A stretch of 64,000 nucleotides of DNA from Fragilaria crotonensis (GCA_022925895.1 JAKSYS010000202.1:26116-90115), one strand, 5' to 3'; shown: positions 19,670 to 31,025, numbered from the stretch's first letter. The notes: generated by a model not told the origin, from the sequence alone. Program-made: numbers and translations.

Positions 19670-22253
19670 GGAAGATGTGCTCGAACCCGTGGGCGCAACC
19701 GAACATGCCTATCCGACATTCATCATTCCAAAGAAGGACGGAACCGTGAGATGGGTTTCCAATTTTCGAAAACTGAATCAGAACTTGAGACGTCGCGTTT
19801 ATCCTTTGCCACGAATTCAGGATGTTCTTCACCGGCGTCCGGGTTATAAGTATTTTACGAAGATTGATCTCTCGATGTGTTACTATACCTTTGAACTCGA
19901 TGATTCGAGTAAGGAACTTTGCGTGATAGTCACACCATTTGGAAAATTTTGCTATAAACGACTGCCAATGGGAGTATCACAAGCGCCAGACCTATGTCAG
20001 GAAATTATGGAAAGTATATTTCGGGATATGCCCGATGTGGAAGTGTTTTTGGATGACATCGGAATTTTCACGAATTGTTTCGTTTCTCACATGCGCGTTG
20101 TTAAGGACGTTCTTCGACGCCTCCAACTCAATGGCTTTACGGTTAACCCTTTGAAGTGCGAATGGGCTGTCCAAGAAACGGACTGGCTTGGGTATTGGTT
20201 AATGCCAAGCGGGCTTAAACCATGGTCCAAAAAGATTCAAGCGATTCAACAAATTCAACCGCCGACGAATATAAAGCAGCTTCGCAGCTTCATTGGTGCC
20301 GTTAATTATTATCGCGACATGTGGCAGCGACGTGCTCACTTGTTATCCGATCTCACCAGTCTTACAGGAAAAGGAAAGTTCGAATGGACGATAGTTCATC
20401 AAAAGGCATTTGACAGAATGAAGGCGTTATTGGCAACGGATTGCATGTTACGATATCCGGATCACAACTTACCCTTTCACATTTTCACCGATGCCAGCGA
20501 TTACCAGATGGGTGCTGTCATTGTACAACAAGACCAACCGGTGGCTTACTCTCGCAAACTTAACGCCGCGCAACGTAACTGTACGACGATCGAAAAGGAA
20601 CTCTTGTCGGTCGTGGAAGTGCTTCGCGAATTCCGAACGATGCTTTATGGTGCCGACATCACCGTCCACACCGACCACAAAAATCTCACTTACTCGACAC
20701 TTAATACACAACGGGTCTTGCGTTGGCGACTCTATATCGAAGAGTATGGTCCCAAATTTGCCTACGTCAAAGGTGCCGACAACACCATTGCCGATTGCTT
20801 GAGTCGTCTGTCCATCGTGGAAGGGAAGACTGCGCCTGGACCTTACGGCCCAGCGCAAAGCTATGGGTCAACAGCAGATGATGACGCTATGTTTATTATT
20901 GACAAACTTACCAAACCAACTGATGTTCTTTCATGTGAATTCTATTCTACAGCGCTCGAGGACGAGGTGTTAAGAGATTGCTGTCGTGAGGAAGTAGGTA
21001 TGGATGCTTTCTTAAACGTACCCATGGAGGATGGACCGAATCCAACAAACTATGAGCAGATTGAAGCAGAACAGAGGCAGCAGGAGGCGCTACGAAGATT
21101 ACCCCAACTTGACGCTGAACGATACATGATGCAACGCTTCGGTACGACGGAGTTGGTTTGCTATCGACCTGCAGGAACGCATAACTTTCGCATTCTGTTG
21201 CCGGAGACGTTGGTGGACCGATCAATTCGATGGTACCACAAGATGTTACAGCACGTTGGAATGGAAAACTTGTATTTGACGATGGCCCGACATTTTTACG
21301 CACCGGGGTTGAAAGCGAGAGTTCAAGAAGTGGTGAAGAATTGTAGCGATTGCCAACGCTTCAAAACAACTGGTATCGGATATGGACACTTGGCAGCCCG
21401 AGAAACTAACGTTGCTCCTTGGTTCGAAGTGGCTATTGATACTATCGGTCCATGGGAGATACCGATACAAAGAGGTAACAATGTACTGTGCAAATTTTAT
21501 GCTCTAACCAATATTGATACTGTTACGAATCTGGCCGAGTTAATACGAGTGCCGAACACGTCAGCACGAGCAGCGGCTGCAGCGTTTGAGACAGGATGGC
21601 TTCTGCGATATCCTCGACCCGTTCGTTTAATCCATGATCAGGGGACAGAGTTTATGGGCGAAGATTTCCAAGCTTTGCTTTGACAATGGGGTATAAGAGA
21701 TACCTTAATTGGAGTACGAAACCCCCAAGCGAATGCAGTGTGTGAACGAATGCATCAGGTTGTGGGGAACATCTTGCGAACTATTTTGCATACTAACCCT
21801 CCACAGGACGAAGCGAATGCGAATGCTATGGTGGATTATGCTTTACAATTGGCTATCTATGCGATGCGAACGACAGTACATCGAACGTTAGGGATTGCTC
21901 CTGGATCCCTTGTCTTTCATCGTGACATGATAATGGACTTACCTTTTGTTGCGGATCTGTTGCTACTACGAAACAAACGTCAAGAATTGATTGATTACAA
22001 TTTGCGCCGAGAGAATTACAAGCGAAGAACCTTTGATTATCAACCGGGACAATGGATATTGGAACTCATACCTAATCCAACCAAGACGGGCCTACGAACT
22101 AAGGGTCCCTACCAAATTCAGCGTGTGCACTGCAACGGTACGATCACTATTCGGAGAACTGCGAACATTACCGATCGCCTTCACATTCGACAAGTCCGGC
22201 CCTTTTTCCTGGCCGAAGAGGGGAATTTCCACGGTCCGGCGGAACCTCACTAA
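19587..22253 (+). pseudogene. Gypsy reverse transcriptase-RNase H-integrase with one in-frame TGA
   Basis: RT: PTFIIPKKDGTVRWVSNFR, FTKIDLSMCYYTFEL, YKRLPMGVSQAP and the catalytic VFLDDIGIF. RNase H: FTDASDYQMGAVI, KELLSVVEVLREF, HTDHKNLTY, DNTIADCLSRL. Integrase: an H2C2 finger (HKMLQHVGMENLY ... CSDCQRF), AIDTIGPW (first Asp), HDQGTEFMG (second Asp), and after the stop NPQANAVCERMHQ (Glu). A TGA at 21681-21683 interrupts integrase between the second Asp and the Glu. Reading continues in the same frame to the true end at 22253. Order RT-RH-INT identifies Ty3/Gypsy. No C-terminal chromodomain is seen. The effective start is about 19610, where the frame joins the protease ORF. Confidence 0.9.
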
Positions 22254-22285
22254 GGAGTGAGGAGTACGCTCGCCTGAAGTGTTTC

Positions 22286-22641
22286 TTACATGGTCTGTAG
22301 GAGTACAGTACGGTCGTGACTCCAGCAAACTGGCTGGGCAGAAACTGCTACTCAAGTACAGTATCCGTCCTACTAGCACGCGGTGCACCTGCGCCTTCGC
22401 GGGGTCGTCCCAAGCTACGGTACACTACTACCATCCATCGGTTCGCTCACAGGGACGGATTTCGAATTCGGGGGCAGTTCGGCTTCCAGCTGTTTCGCCA
22501 AGGGAATCCACAAGCGAACTCAAGCGGGAACGCGCCAAGTCGCAGCAGGAGTGGAAAACTAGGCTCACATCTATCCATCACCGGATCGATTGTGCCATTC
22601 ACTCCTGCAACCAAGTTACGACTAGTTTAAGTCTTTTAATT
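22286..22641 (+). repeat. DIRS terminal repeat A1
   Basis: It begins TTACATGGTCTGTAGGAG and ends near GTCTTTTAATTT, just before the gag ATG. The same sequence recurs as A2 to the right of B1, where it is split by Copia E. A2 has several short deletions in its right part. Confidence 0.88.
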
Positions 22642-22647
22642 TGTTCA

Positions 22648-24238
22648 ATGGCTCCTACTGTCAATACAGGGATCCCTACGGGTCATCCTGACACTTGGAC
22701 AGACTTTTACAAGAAGAACGGCGCAGACAACGGGCCGTTCCAGACCCTCCTCGAAACAAACGCTGCGGAGATGGCTCGGCTTACCAGGAGCCACCTTCAT
22801 AACACGGGAAACTAACCGAGACCGTCACCGGAAGCGACCACGGAAACATGGTACTCGTTCCAGGTGGAAAGGGACCATGCGGCTCATCCACCATGGGTTT
22901 GCCTGCAACACCCCGGCAGGATTCACGTTAGTGTTTGCACATGGGAATCTGGACGACAGCACCACGTTCAAGACCGTGAACCGAGACGAGATGGTGGCTC
23001 CCGCAATCGCAAGACAAGGAGCTGGCGGGGAGGTCGCGGAAGCCCTCCCACCAACTTTTGCCCCGAGCCTTGAAAGCACGATGGGAGCGGAATCTCCCAC
23101 GGAATTCCGCGACCTAGAACCTGAGGACAACGCAATCCTCGAGAGCTATCCAAATCATTGCCTCATCAACACCAACATATTCTCCGAGGTCAAGGGCGCA
23201 AAGCAGATATCATCAAAAGACCTCGCCTTCAACCTGGTTGAGGCATTCCAACTTTCGGTCGTTGACGACGACGAGATAAGCGTCGAAAGAGAAGCAGAAG
23301 CTGCCGGATTGGAGAACATATTGGCTATCCTGTGGGCGTCAGAAAATGGGCTGCTGAAGGAGATCCGTCTCGACGACGTCCCAGAGAGTGCCATGATGAG
23401 CCACCTTATCAGAGGGGTAAAGCAAAAATTAACCGGGAGGACGGCGGCTGGTTCCGGACGAGAGGAAACGATGAGGCCCGCAGGGGCAACACCTCGGGAA
23501 GGAACACCCATCGAGGATCGGGCGAACGCGACCAGCATGGAGATGATGGCAGCGTCGTCACAGAGCATGGTGGCCCTACTGAACCGCTTCCAGGAAGGGA
23601 GCAAAGCGGACCGCCAATGGAAAGAATCCGAGAAGTTGATCCTCAAAACCATGGGACCAACGCAAAGAGAGCTATTCACATCTCTCTGCACGAGGCGAAT
23701 GAACGAAGCCCCGGCCATGTCCGCCTTCATGCTCAATCTCACAACCAGCAAGACCCCCCAGAAAGCAATCAATCTGATCCAGTCCGAAACCAGGGACTGG
23801 GAAGGAACCTTCTCTGAGGGAGGGTTTCACAGGATGCTGTCGCACGGGTTCCTGTCCCAAGACCCAAACCTGGCAAACCCCGGAGGATTCACCATCTTCA
23901 TGTTTCACCCCAAGACAGTAAGCCTTGGGGAAAAAGGGAGTAAAGGAGGAAACGAACTGCTTAGAGAGTACCTGGGAATGGAAGTGGACGAGTCCACGCT
24001 GGCATTTTATATGAAGCAAGGGTTCTACACACCAAGCAACCCGAACGACCTGCGAATCCAACTCAAGACGGCGCTGGACACACTTGAGCTATTGACCTGT
24101 GATGGGACCATCGCCGGAAAGGGGTTGGCGTTCATACTGGAGCCCCCGCCGATGGGCCAGGATGTCGACGATTCTCAACGATAGGTTCAAGTCGGAGAAG
24201 GACTTCGGGGCCAAGTTCTGCTACACCCTGGACCGGCA
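22648..24238 (+). pseudogene. DIRS gag, 5' part
   Basis: ATG 22648 follows repeat A1 by 6 bp. The first frame covers 55 codons (TDFYKKNGADNGPFQTLLE), and coding then continues in another frame from about 22800 through 24165 (long 435-residue ORF, MRLIHHGFACNTPAGFTLV to PPPMGQDV). A further one-base shift near 24165 gives FKSEKDFGAKFCYTLDRH, which reaches the Copia B insertion point. The remainder resumes at 44998. No enzyme motif occurs here; position before RT and the zinc finger in the second part indicate the Gag-like nucleic-acid-binding protein. Two frame breaks plus the 20.8-kb insertion make it non-functional. Confidence 0.75.
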
Positions 24239-24478
24239 TGATTTGATGTGATCGGAAGCACTAAGAATCATGCAACCATAGTAACAAAGTAGTCAAAAGT
24301 AGTTCGGCATGAAACAGTTGGACTTAGGTAATTTCGCATAGGAAGTAAATTGTGAGAACCACGATACATGGAACATATGAGTCCCGAATGTACCGTGCTA
24401 GTCGCACACTGTACTACCGTAGTATCGCACGAGTCCCGATTCTGCACGATTCCACGCTCTTGTGACGGTATGAAATCA
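24239..24478 (-). repeat. 3' LTR of Copia B (240 bp)
   Basis: On the plus strand it reads TGATTTGATG...TGAAATCA. It has an extra CTGCACGATT relative to the 5' LTR, a direct duplication by slippage next to GATTC. The polypurine tract (plus-strand GTCCCCGCAAGT, 24479-24490) adjoins it. Confidence 0.92.
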
Positions 24479-24742
24479 GTCCCCGCAAGTGTGATCGACT
24501 TACTGTCTGGTTAGTCGGCACATTTGCAAGGCTCTTCTACGTTACAATGACAAAACGAATCGGCCCTCGCGAGAAGTCGTGGCAACGCATCCCCACTCAT
24601 TCAGTATACGCAGACTCGCTGCGCATACAAAGCCGTCAGTGTTCAGAGGCCGCCGATAGCAACGCGACGTGTTAATACGTTCGACGTTCCATCGGTATAT
24701 TAACGTGTCCAAAAGAGGGGCAACATTCCATTTTGAAACGTT

Positions 24743-26371
24743 TTACCATAAAACATAACCGATGAGTTCTTTCAATCGGGGTCCCGGCATCAATTTGGTC
24801 AACAGGTCTGCAATTTGCGTATCACCATTTTCCCATGCAACCCGGATAATTCCGGCCGCTTGTGCTTCTCGAGCACGATGGTACGCGATCGCGTTGTGCC
24901 GCTTCTTGAGCACAGACTCCGGCGCTGTTGTGTTCTTGACCACCGACTGGTTGTCACAAAACACCGACGTAGGACCGTTTAACGGTATACCCATCATACG
25001 GAGTTTATAACGGACTCCCTCGATCATGTCAATTGCAACTTTCATGGCACAGAATTCAGAGCCAAATGTCGAGGTTTCCACAGTGTTTTGCCGTTTCGAG
25101 TACCAGAGTATCGGTGCCTTGTTCACGAAGACAAACACACCTGTATGCGAACGTCTCGTCGCCTTACAACCTGCATGATCGGCGTCAACGAATGCCGACG
25201 TGACAACACCGTGCCCGCGTTCCTCAGGTACATTGTGAGGAATTGCTTCCTCCGCGTCCGGATAGAACTCACTCCAATCGCAAACGTGAAAAGAGTTCTC
25301 ATCAAAAATCGGCTCTGAGTCGTCGAAGACCATTTTCGAACGCTTGTGGTGCTTCAAATAAGCAAACAAGTGAAACAACTGTTGCAGATGTCCGTCACGT
25401 GGCGAAACCACATAACGGGATAGCATCGAGACAGCGACAAGAATGTCAACGCGACCGAGCTCACAGATCCAGCGTAGAACGCCGATCAGACTTTGATAGT
25501 ATTGGCCTCTTTTCCCGTCTAATTCTCTTGATTGGTCAAGCTCCGGCCTGTACCCTTGCGACAACGGCGTGGTGACTCTTGTCGGAAGGCATTGATCAAC
25601 CTTTGCAAGCTCCAACTCCACCTCAGCAACGGCCTGCTTCACATACTTCTCCGATGACATCGCCCATCGGGGCTTCTCTGGATTCTCTGCGCCTTCGATA
25701 AAAAACTTACTGATCTGAGACCCGAGGTACGTATCCGGTTCCTTAACGCTACCGGGTTTCAAAGTGTATCGGGACGCCAAGTAATCCATGACAACTTTCG
25801 GTTCATGATCGATAACCAATATGTCGTCAGTATAAACCAAAACATAGGACCAATACTTGAATCCAACTGCCTTAGTCTTCGGCTTCATCCACACGTCAGG
25901 ATCTGCTTTACAAGACGTGTAACCAAAATCTCGAAGCGTCGCTGCCATGTGATCCCTCCAAGCTTTGCCCGAACTCCGTAACCCGTAGAGTGCGCGCGTG
26001 ATCACAACTACACGCCCTTCTTTCTCGGGTCCGAACTCTTTGCCAGCTATCGTATACACCTTCTCCGCAGCATTGGCATTCAGATAAGCACCACTGATAT
26101 CAGCACTTAAAACATCAAGGTCATTCAGAGCCGCCACTAGGAAAGCTATTCTTATACTATCCCGAGACACAACACTTGCAAACGTGATGTCTTTTGGTGG
26201 TTCTGTCTGGTGTCCGCCCGCAACAAATCGTGCTTTCCTCTCCAATGTCATCTTGACATCGAAGATCATATGACAGTCTATTTTCTGGTATCCAACCGGT
26301 GCTTTGTTGTCCTCCGGAAACGAGACGGCACAATCGATGTTTCTCATTTCTTTTCCATCGCGTTCTGCCAA
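24743..26371 (-). CDS. Copia B reverse transcriptase-RNase H
   Basis: This 542-residue ORF codes for the RT-RH end of pol. RT: PVGYQKIDCHMIFDVKM, TFASVVSRDSIRIAFL, VLSADISGAYLNAN (first catalytic Asp), ALYGLRSSGKAW, and VLVYTDDILVI (YxDD-type). RNase H: SAFVDADHAGCKATRRSHTG, ILWYSKRQNTVETS, SEFCAMKVAID, VFCDNQSVVKN, DLLTKLMPGP. It converts element RNA to DNA in cytoplasmic particles. The frame is separated from the upstream PR-INT ORF by a one-base deletion in an A-rich run at about 26350, where the two ORFs overlap by 28 bp. If that base is an assembly error, the polyprotein is intact. Confidence 0.93.
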   Translation of the reverse strand: MAERDGKEMRNIDCAVSFPEDNKAPVGYQKIDCHMIFDVKMTLERKARFVAGGHQTEPPKDITFASVVSRDSIRIAFLVAALNDLDVLSADISGAYLNANAAEKVYTIAGKEFGPEKEGRVVVITRALYGLRSSGKAWRDHMAATLRDFGYTSCKADPDVWMKPKTKAVGFKYWSYVLVYTDDILVIDHEPKVVMDYLASRYTLKPGSVKEPDTYLGSQISKFFIEGAENPEKPRWAMSSEKYVKQAVAEVELELAKVDQCLPTRVTTPLSQGYRPELDQSRELDGKRGQYYQSLIGVLRWICELGRVDILVAVSMLSRYVVSPRDGHLQQLFHLFAYLKHHKRSKMVFDDSEPIFDENSFHVCDWSEFYPDAEEAIPHNVPEERGHGVVTSAFVDADHAGCKATRRSHTGVFVFVNKAPILWYSKRQNTVETSTFGSEFCAMKVAIDMIEGVRYKLRMMGIPLNGPTSVFCDNQSVVKNTTAPESVLKKRHNAIAYHRAREAQAAGIIRVAWENGDTQIADLLTKLMPGPRLKELIGYVLW

Positions 26372-29013
26372 AAGGTGGTATTCGTTTCTCGATCTATCCG
26401 GAGGGCTTCTTCGACCGATCTCGGAAGTAGAATGCCATATTTATGCGTGCGATCCCAGTACCGAGACTTAACCTTGCGTATGATGCGCTCTCGCTTCTTA
26501 AGCGTATGCCGTGCCCACCAGGCGAAGGCTGGTTCTTCAAGGATTTTATTTGCAACCGCGTACTCGGCAACTTCAACAGGATTGGACTCTTTGATATCCT
26601 TCAGCGGGACCCAAGAAGTGGAGCCATCCTTCCAACTTACAAGGAGCTTCCATCCTTTGGTAGTACGTCGCCGTCGCAGAGTCCCCGTTCTCGTCGTTTC
26701 AAACGCGTCATCCCTACTCACGGCTGAACCATCTCGCTTATGGTCGACAATCTCACTCAGGATGGAGTAAGACTTGCCTTCATCATCGACCTGAGCATAT
26801 AGATTTTCAGCAATGATATTCGCTGCAAATATATCGGTGCTACCGTCGGCGAACTCGACCTCGTATTCTCTCGTATCCAGTATTGGGTTGCTATGACGCT
26901 TTCCAATTGGATTCCCGTCAGCATCACGTTTCCTACCTGTAACTTTTGCCTTAGTGACGGTCCCCATGTTCGGCAGGAGAACTTCCGCCGTCAGGTACTC
27001 ATCATACGCTTCAGGCGTAAAGTCGTCGGCATCCGGCATGGTTGCATCGGCTTCAGCGGGCTCATCAAGTAAGTCGGGTAAGAAGATATCATCTGGTACG
27101 GCTGGGAAAGGGTTGATTAGTGCTTCGTCGATTTCGTCGTCAATCAGTGAATCACCAATCTTCTCCTTAATCGACAGGTCCAACTCAACAACCCTCGCCT
27201 GAACAAGCGGATCTGCCAGCTCATCCTCCGTCAAAGGAACAACCGTTGACCTTGCAAGTACCTTGCAGGATTGGGGCAACACCCAGAATGTCATCGGACT
27301 CCCGACATCGTGAGCGACGCCAATCCATCTACCCAGTTTTCTCGAGTCTTCAGGAAACTGAACTGCGGGATCAATATACCAGACGCACTGGTACCAATCG
27401 AATTGTGCATACTCCGAAATGTCAGGAGTATTGCCCTCGATTGCTTCCGTCGGTACACGTCCTTGCAACGTTGGGATGTCATGAGCTGTGAGTCGCCGTA
27501 TGCCAGCTACCCATTCTCCGCAGAAATCCCATAGTCGCTTCGGCGAACGTGCACGCAACGTCGCCCGTTTAATTCCTTTCTTGATTTCTCGAATGGCCGC
27601 TTCTGCACGGTTCTGCCAACCACTGTACGGTTCAGTCCTCCGCTGCTTGATCCGATACTCATTCGCAACAGCAGCAAATCTTCCTTGGACTTCTGCCTTC
27701 GCACCATCTGACACCAGTTCTTTCGGCACTCCAACCGTTCGTACCACTTCATTCAACGCCTCGGCCGCATCAGCTTCTCGTTTGAGCGGGTAGAAGAGGT
27801 CGTACCCCATGCCATTCGTAAAAACCTGCGCACATTTGTGGCCTCGAAGTGATTTCGTGGTCGAAAACATTGTATCCGTATAGAACTTAGTATTTAGTGT
27901 AGGAAAACGTAAATGAGACTGTCGAGTTCGATATCGGCGCTCTACTGGGTGTAAAACCCTCCTTACTCCATTCTGTGTCGTCGTCAACAGTGTCTGGTGC
28001 GCGGTGTCTGAACCGATACCCCAGCGTTTGGCCAGGATTTCCTTAGTTATCACCGGACCTCTGTCGCGCGAAGATACGGCAAGTATTTGTCGCTCTTCCT
28101 CCGATGTCCCACAGACTGAGTCCTCTGACCTGTCTTCCAACCCGTCCCCGTTCATCGCAAACGATTCAACGTTAACGGCTGCAATCAAGCGCGACGCAAC
28201 GTCATCCTCATCCGAGAGCTCAACAGGGTTTTGAAGGCTTAGTCGAGTTGCAACCGCAACGCACCTTTCGGTGAGAATTGGTGCACGCCAGATCGTACTA
28301 CAAGTACAACTCTCCTCCGACTCACATCCGTGGACATGGTTGTCACGGAAGTGAGTATCGTGCGTCACACGCAATGCCGAAACGGTTTTGGCAGAACGAG
28401 CTGCATCCTCCGTCTCAGCAAACTTGTCGGAGTATGGTTCCCACGGGATCTTCTCTGTTAGTTCGACTGATTGGAATTCACCCAGCTGGTACTGATCGAT
28501 CTCTTTAACCGTCGGTTTGCGGGTGCGAATGTAAGAAATGACACCATGCATCTCGAGCGGTATTTCCAGCTTTCCTGGTATAGTGATCGAATGTGATGAG
28601 GACGCATCAAACTGCATGGGAGCGTCTCGTACAAGGTTACCAGCCGCTCTCACTTGATTGGGACAAAGGAGCGATTCCTTCAGGCGCTCACCGAAGTACA
28701 GAGCTTCATGAATGACAAGCATCCATGGCTCACCCGTGGTAGGACTTTCCCAAATCGTTAATACCGTGGCGATTGGGACTTCCTGTACAGCAGGCAGATT
28801 TTCAGAGAAAGGGTACACAGTGACTTTCTCACCGGTTAATTCCAACACTGCCATGTTGGAACCCGCACAGGAGGTATCAGCATGAGAATCGAGGGCAGTC
28901 TTGGAAAAACTTGATGATTCATTGATCTGTCCCCGAACTTTTGCGATCCGTCGGATGTCCATTCTGCGTATTGTTCGAGTCTCCGAAAGCAGACTATGCG
29001 AGTCGGCCTCCAC
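26344..29013 (-). CDS. Copia B protease-integrase with chromodomain-like segment
   Basis: This is an 889-residue ORF. An aspartic protease motif ALDSHADTSCAGSN lies near residue 41, followed by YPFSENLPAVQEVPIATV and CPNQVRAAGN. Integrase: FYTDTMFSTTKSLRGHKC (first Asp), ELVSDGAKAEVQG (second Asp), QNRAEAAIREIKKGIKR (Glu). The usual HHCC finger region is replaced by TKEILAKRWGIGSDTAHQTL. A long acidic linker follows, then GWKLLVSWKDGSTSWVPL (about 26660-26600), which resembles a chromodomain core, then FAWWARHTLKKRER. It processes Gag-Pol and inserts cDNA into the genome. It is unusually long and fully open. It lies 30 bp after the gag stop. Confidence 0.88.
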   Translation of the reverse strand: MEADSHSLLSETRTIRRMDIRRIAKVRGQINESSSFSKTALDSHADTSCAGSNMAVLELTGEKVTVYPFSENLPAVQEVPIATVLTIWESPTTGEPWMLVIHEALYFGERLKESLLCPNQVRAAGNLVRDAPMQFDASSSHSITIPGKLEIPLEMHGVISYIRTRKPTVKEIDQYQLGEFQSVELTEKIPWEPYSDKFAETEDAARSAKTVSALRVTHDTHFRDNHVHGCESEESCTCSTIWRAPILTERCVAVATRLSLQNPVELSDEDDVASRLIAAVNVESFAMNGDGLEDRSEDSVCGTSEEERQILAVSSRDRGPVITKEILAKRWGIGSDTAHQTLLTTTQNGVRRVLHPVERRYRTRQSHLRFPTLNTKFYTDTMFSTTKSLRGHKCAQVFTNGMGYDLFYPLKREADAAEALNEVVRTVGVPKELVSDGAKAEVQGRFAAVANEYRIKQRRTEPYSGWQNRAEAAIREIKKGIKRATLRARSPKRLWDFCGEWVAGIRRLTAHDIPTLQGRVPTEAIEGNTPDISEYAQFDWYQCVWYIDPAVQFPEDSRKLGRWIGVAHDVGSPMTFWVLPQSCKVLARSTVVPLTEDELADPLVQARVVELDLSIKEKIGDSLIDDEIDEALINPFPAVPDDIFLPDLLDEPAEADATMPDADDFTPEAYDEYLTAEVLLPNMGTVTKAKVTGRKRDADGNPIGKRHSNPILDTREYEVEFADGSTDIFAANIIAENLYAQVDDEGKSYSILSEIVDHKRDGSAVSRDDAFETTRTGTLRRRRTTKGWKLLVSWKDGSTSWVPLKDIKESNPVEVAEYAVANKILEEPAFAWWARHTLKKRERIIRKVKSRYWDRTHKYGILLPRSVEEALRIDRETNTTFWQNAMEKK

Positions 29014-29043
29014 CCGACGTGGGGCAGAGCCGTCCTGCCCTAG

Positions 29044-30429
29044 TCAATGCTTTGCTTTCTTCGCTTTAGTTCCATTTGAACCAAATTGAGAGCCAGCACT
29101 CGAAGTGGTCGCACTGGAGGCCGTTGGCTCCGTCGCATCATCCTCATCGCCAGAAGCTTCATCGCGGTCGGACTTAGCTTTGGCAAGCTTACGCTTCTCC
29201 TTGCGAACCTTTCGCTTTTCCTTCTTCTTTCTCTTCGCCTCTTCACGAAACTTTTGGACACGCTTCTTGTCTTGGTCAGACAACGATCGAAATTGCTCGT
29301 CTGTATAGGAGCCACCCTTGATCTTGTCAACGAGCGAGCTCCCTTTTGAACCACCATCCGTTGAGACAGATGAAACATGACGCTCCGATTTGCTCTGCGC
29401 AGCCATATTCTGCACCACGGTGCTCAGGTATTGTTGGCATTCCTCGAAACTGCCTAACTTAACCGGGTCACCTAGTACAATGGACTTACCCGTGTTGAGA
29501 GTCGGGTCACGAATGCCCTTCAGAAAGTCAGTCACCTTCTTCGACTCCGAAACGGGTTCATCCAGATCGAATAGTTCATTGTGAGCAGCCTGATGGAGAG
29601 TAACATAGTTTGCGAAGGTAAAACCTTTGCGCGGCCCTAAATAAGCAGAACTTGCAATCGAGGCATAAGCTGTCTGCTTTCGCGTGAGCTTTGCCGACGT
29701 TCCTTCCGCTTGTGCTTTGAGTGCGAGTACAGCGCTTCTCCCATCCTTCGCCCGGTCGAAACGCTTGACAAAACTCCATCCAGGCCCATCAACAATTAGC
29801 GGCTTGAACTCGTCGTACAATGTACGATTGTCAAGTTCAAAATGCGCCCCGCTAAGTGCCGTCGTGGCGATCAATCGCTCTTGCACCGTAGGGTAGTCGG
29901 CGTCAAGCATATCCTGCGTCACAACCTCATGATCACGTATGAGATAGGTCAGCGGGATAAGCGCCGCACCTTTAACACGGCCTAAGTAGGTCGTAAACAG
30001 TTCCCAAAACTTGATACACTTAACCAGGTCAGTCAACTTCGCCGGCTTTGTGATATCCGTGTCCTCCGTAGCCTTCTTGTAATCCTTGTCGGCCTTCATC
30101 CTGGTAAGTACTTCTTCAAGTACTGCATCTGAGAAATCAGCGGCATCTGGTGCCATGATTCCAATGCATCTTTGAGCAAGTACCCAATAACGCATGGCCT
30201 TCAACTTTGTAAGGGAAACAAAAGGGATACAAACTTGGGCGTTAGGACCTGCATTAGGATTGCGCCATGCCTCGAGGTGTTTAGGCAACTTGTCCAAATC
30301 CTCGTCCTGAACTGTAGCTAGGTCCAGGATCGTCACAAACCCATTCTCAGCAATGGCAACCCGGGTTGCGGGGTTGATACCAATGCGTCCGAGGGCAGCG
30401 GTAAAGGCGTTTCGAGCGGCAACGGCCAT
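29044..30429 (-). CDS. Copia B gag
   Basis: ATG at 30429 on the minus strand; 461 residues. The N-terminus (MAVAARNAFTAALGRIGIN) has a helix-hairpin-helix-like look. The middle is a capsid-like region (DLVKCIKFWELFTTYLGRV; EVVTQDMLDADYPTVQERL), also seen in element A gag. The C-terminus is Lys/Arg-rich (KKKEKRKVRKEKRK) and acidic, with no CCHC finger, so RNA binding probably relies on the basic tail. It is intact and ends 30 bp before the PR-INT frame. In A, the corresponding gag is broken by one indel. Confidence 0.85.
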   Translation of the reverse strand: MAVAARNAFTAALGRIGINPATRVAIAENGFVTILDLATVQDEDLDKLPKHLEAWRNPNAGPNAQVCIPFVSLTKLKAMRYWVLAQRCIGIMAPDAADFSDAVLEEVLTRMKADKDYKKATEDTDITKPAKLTDLVKCIKFWELFTTYLGRVKGAALIPLTYLIRDHEVVTQDMLDADYPTVQERLIATTALSGAHFELDNRTLYDEFKPLIVDGPGWSFVKRFDRAKDGRSAVLALKAQAEGTSAKLTRKQTAYASIASSAYLGPRKGFTFANYVTLHQAAHNELFDLDEPVSESKKVTDFLKGIRDPTLNTGKSIVLGDPVKLGSFEECQQYLSTVVQNMAAQSKSERHVSSVSTDGGSKGSSLVDKIKGGSYTDEQFRSLSDQDKKRVQKFREEAKRKKKEKRKVRKEKRKLAKAKSDRDEASGDEDDATEPTASSATTSSAGSQFGSNGTKAKKAKH

Positions 30430-30600
30430 GGTGCGACAAGGGTTTCAGGAGCAAAAGGAAAAACAGAGTCAACGCGAGTGTGAGAAATTCAGTAAGATAA
30501 CCCCATCATCATAATTAAGCTGATGACCGGTGTACGGTCAAGGGGCATAAACAAAAGGAAAAATTTCACTGGATGGTCATTGTGCCAGTTCATCACTTTT
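30430..30600 (-). other. Part of the Copia B leader, next to the C insertion
   Basis: This is untranslated sequence between the B gag ATG and the Copia C insertion. The other part of the leader is 44373-44750. The last five bases, CTTTT (30596-30600), are repeated after element C (44368-44372). Confidence 0.85.
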
Positions 30601-31012
30601 TGTCAGTGCATATTTCATTCTTGCTACTGTGCAATCGTCTAATCGCGCACAGTCTACTATCTACAGTCGTTGACATGCATGACGCATGTGCAACTCCGAC
30701 TAGTTTAGCTTAAGGCCGATGTACTCCATCGGCTCACAACTTTAACTTAGCCTAAAACTATTACCTCCACTGCATTCTTGCCGGTCTACGATCGTAAGGG
30801 TGAAGAGGTACAGTTGTTGCTTCGTCCCCATCTATAACTCACGACATCACTATCACCGACACCCTCGCCACTGCGTACCTCGTCGGATATCGCCGCTCTT
30901 CCGTTCATTGTGCTGTCGTGTTCTCCCTCTTCTGTTTCTGACGGTCTCGCACTAACTCGACTCCCAAGCGAGCCAACGTATGTGAAGCTGCCGTACTAGA
31001 GAGGGTCTCACA
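30601..31012 (+). repeat. 5' LTR of Copia C (412 bp)
   Basis: TGTCAGTGCATATTTC...GAGAGGGTCTCACA. No difference from the 3' LTR at 43956-44367 was found by eye, so insertion is recent. Confidence 0.94.
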
Positions 31013-31025
31013 GGTTATGAGCCCA
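31013..31025 (+). promoter_or_regulatory. Primer-binding site of Copia C (initiator-tRNA anticodon arm)
   Basis: GGTTATGAGCCCA directly follows the LTR. Its complement, TGGGCTCATAACC, is the anticodon stem-loop of initiator tRNA-Met (CAU). This fits priming by a 5' half of that tRNA, as known for Drosophila copia and yeast Ty5. Confidence 0.8.
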
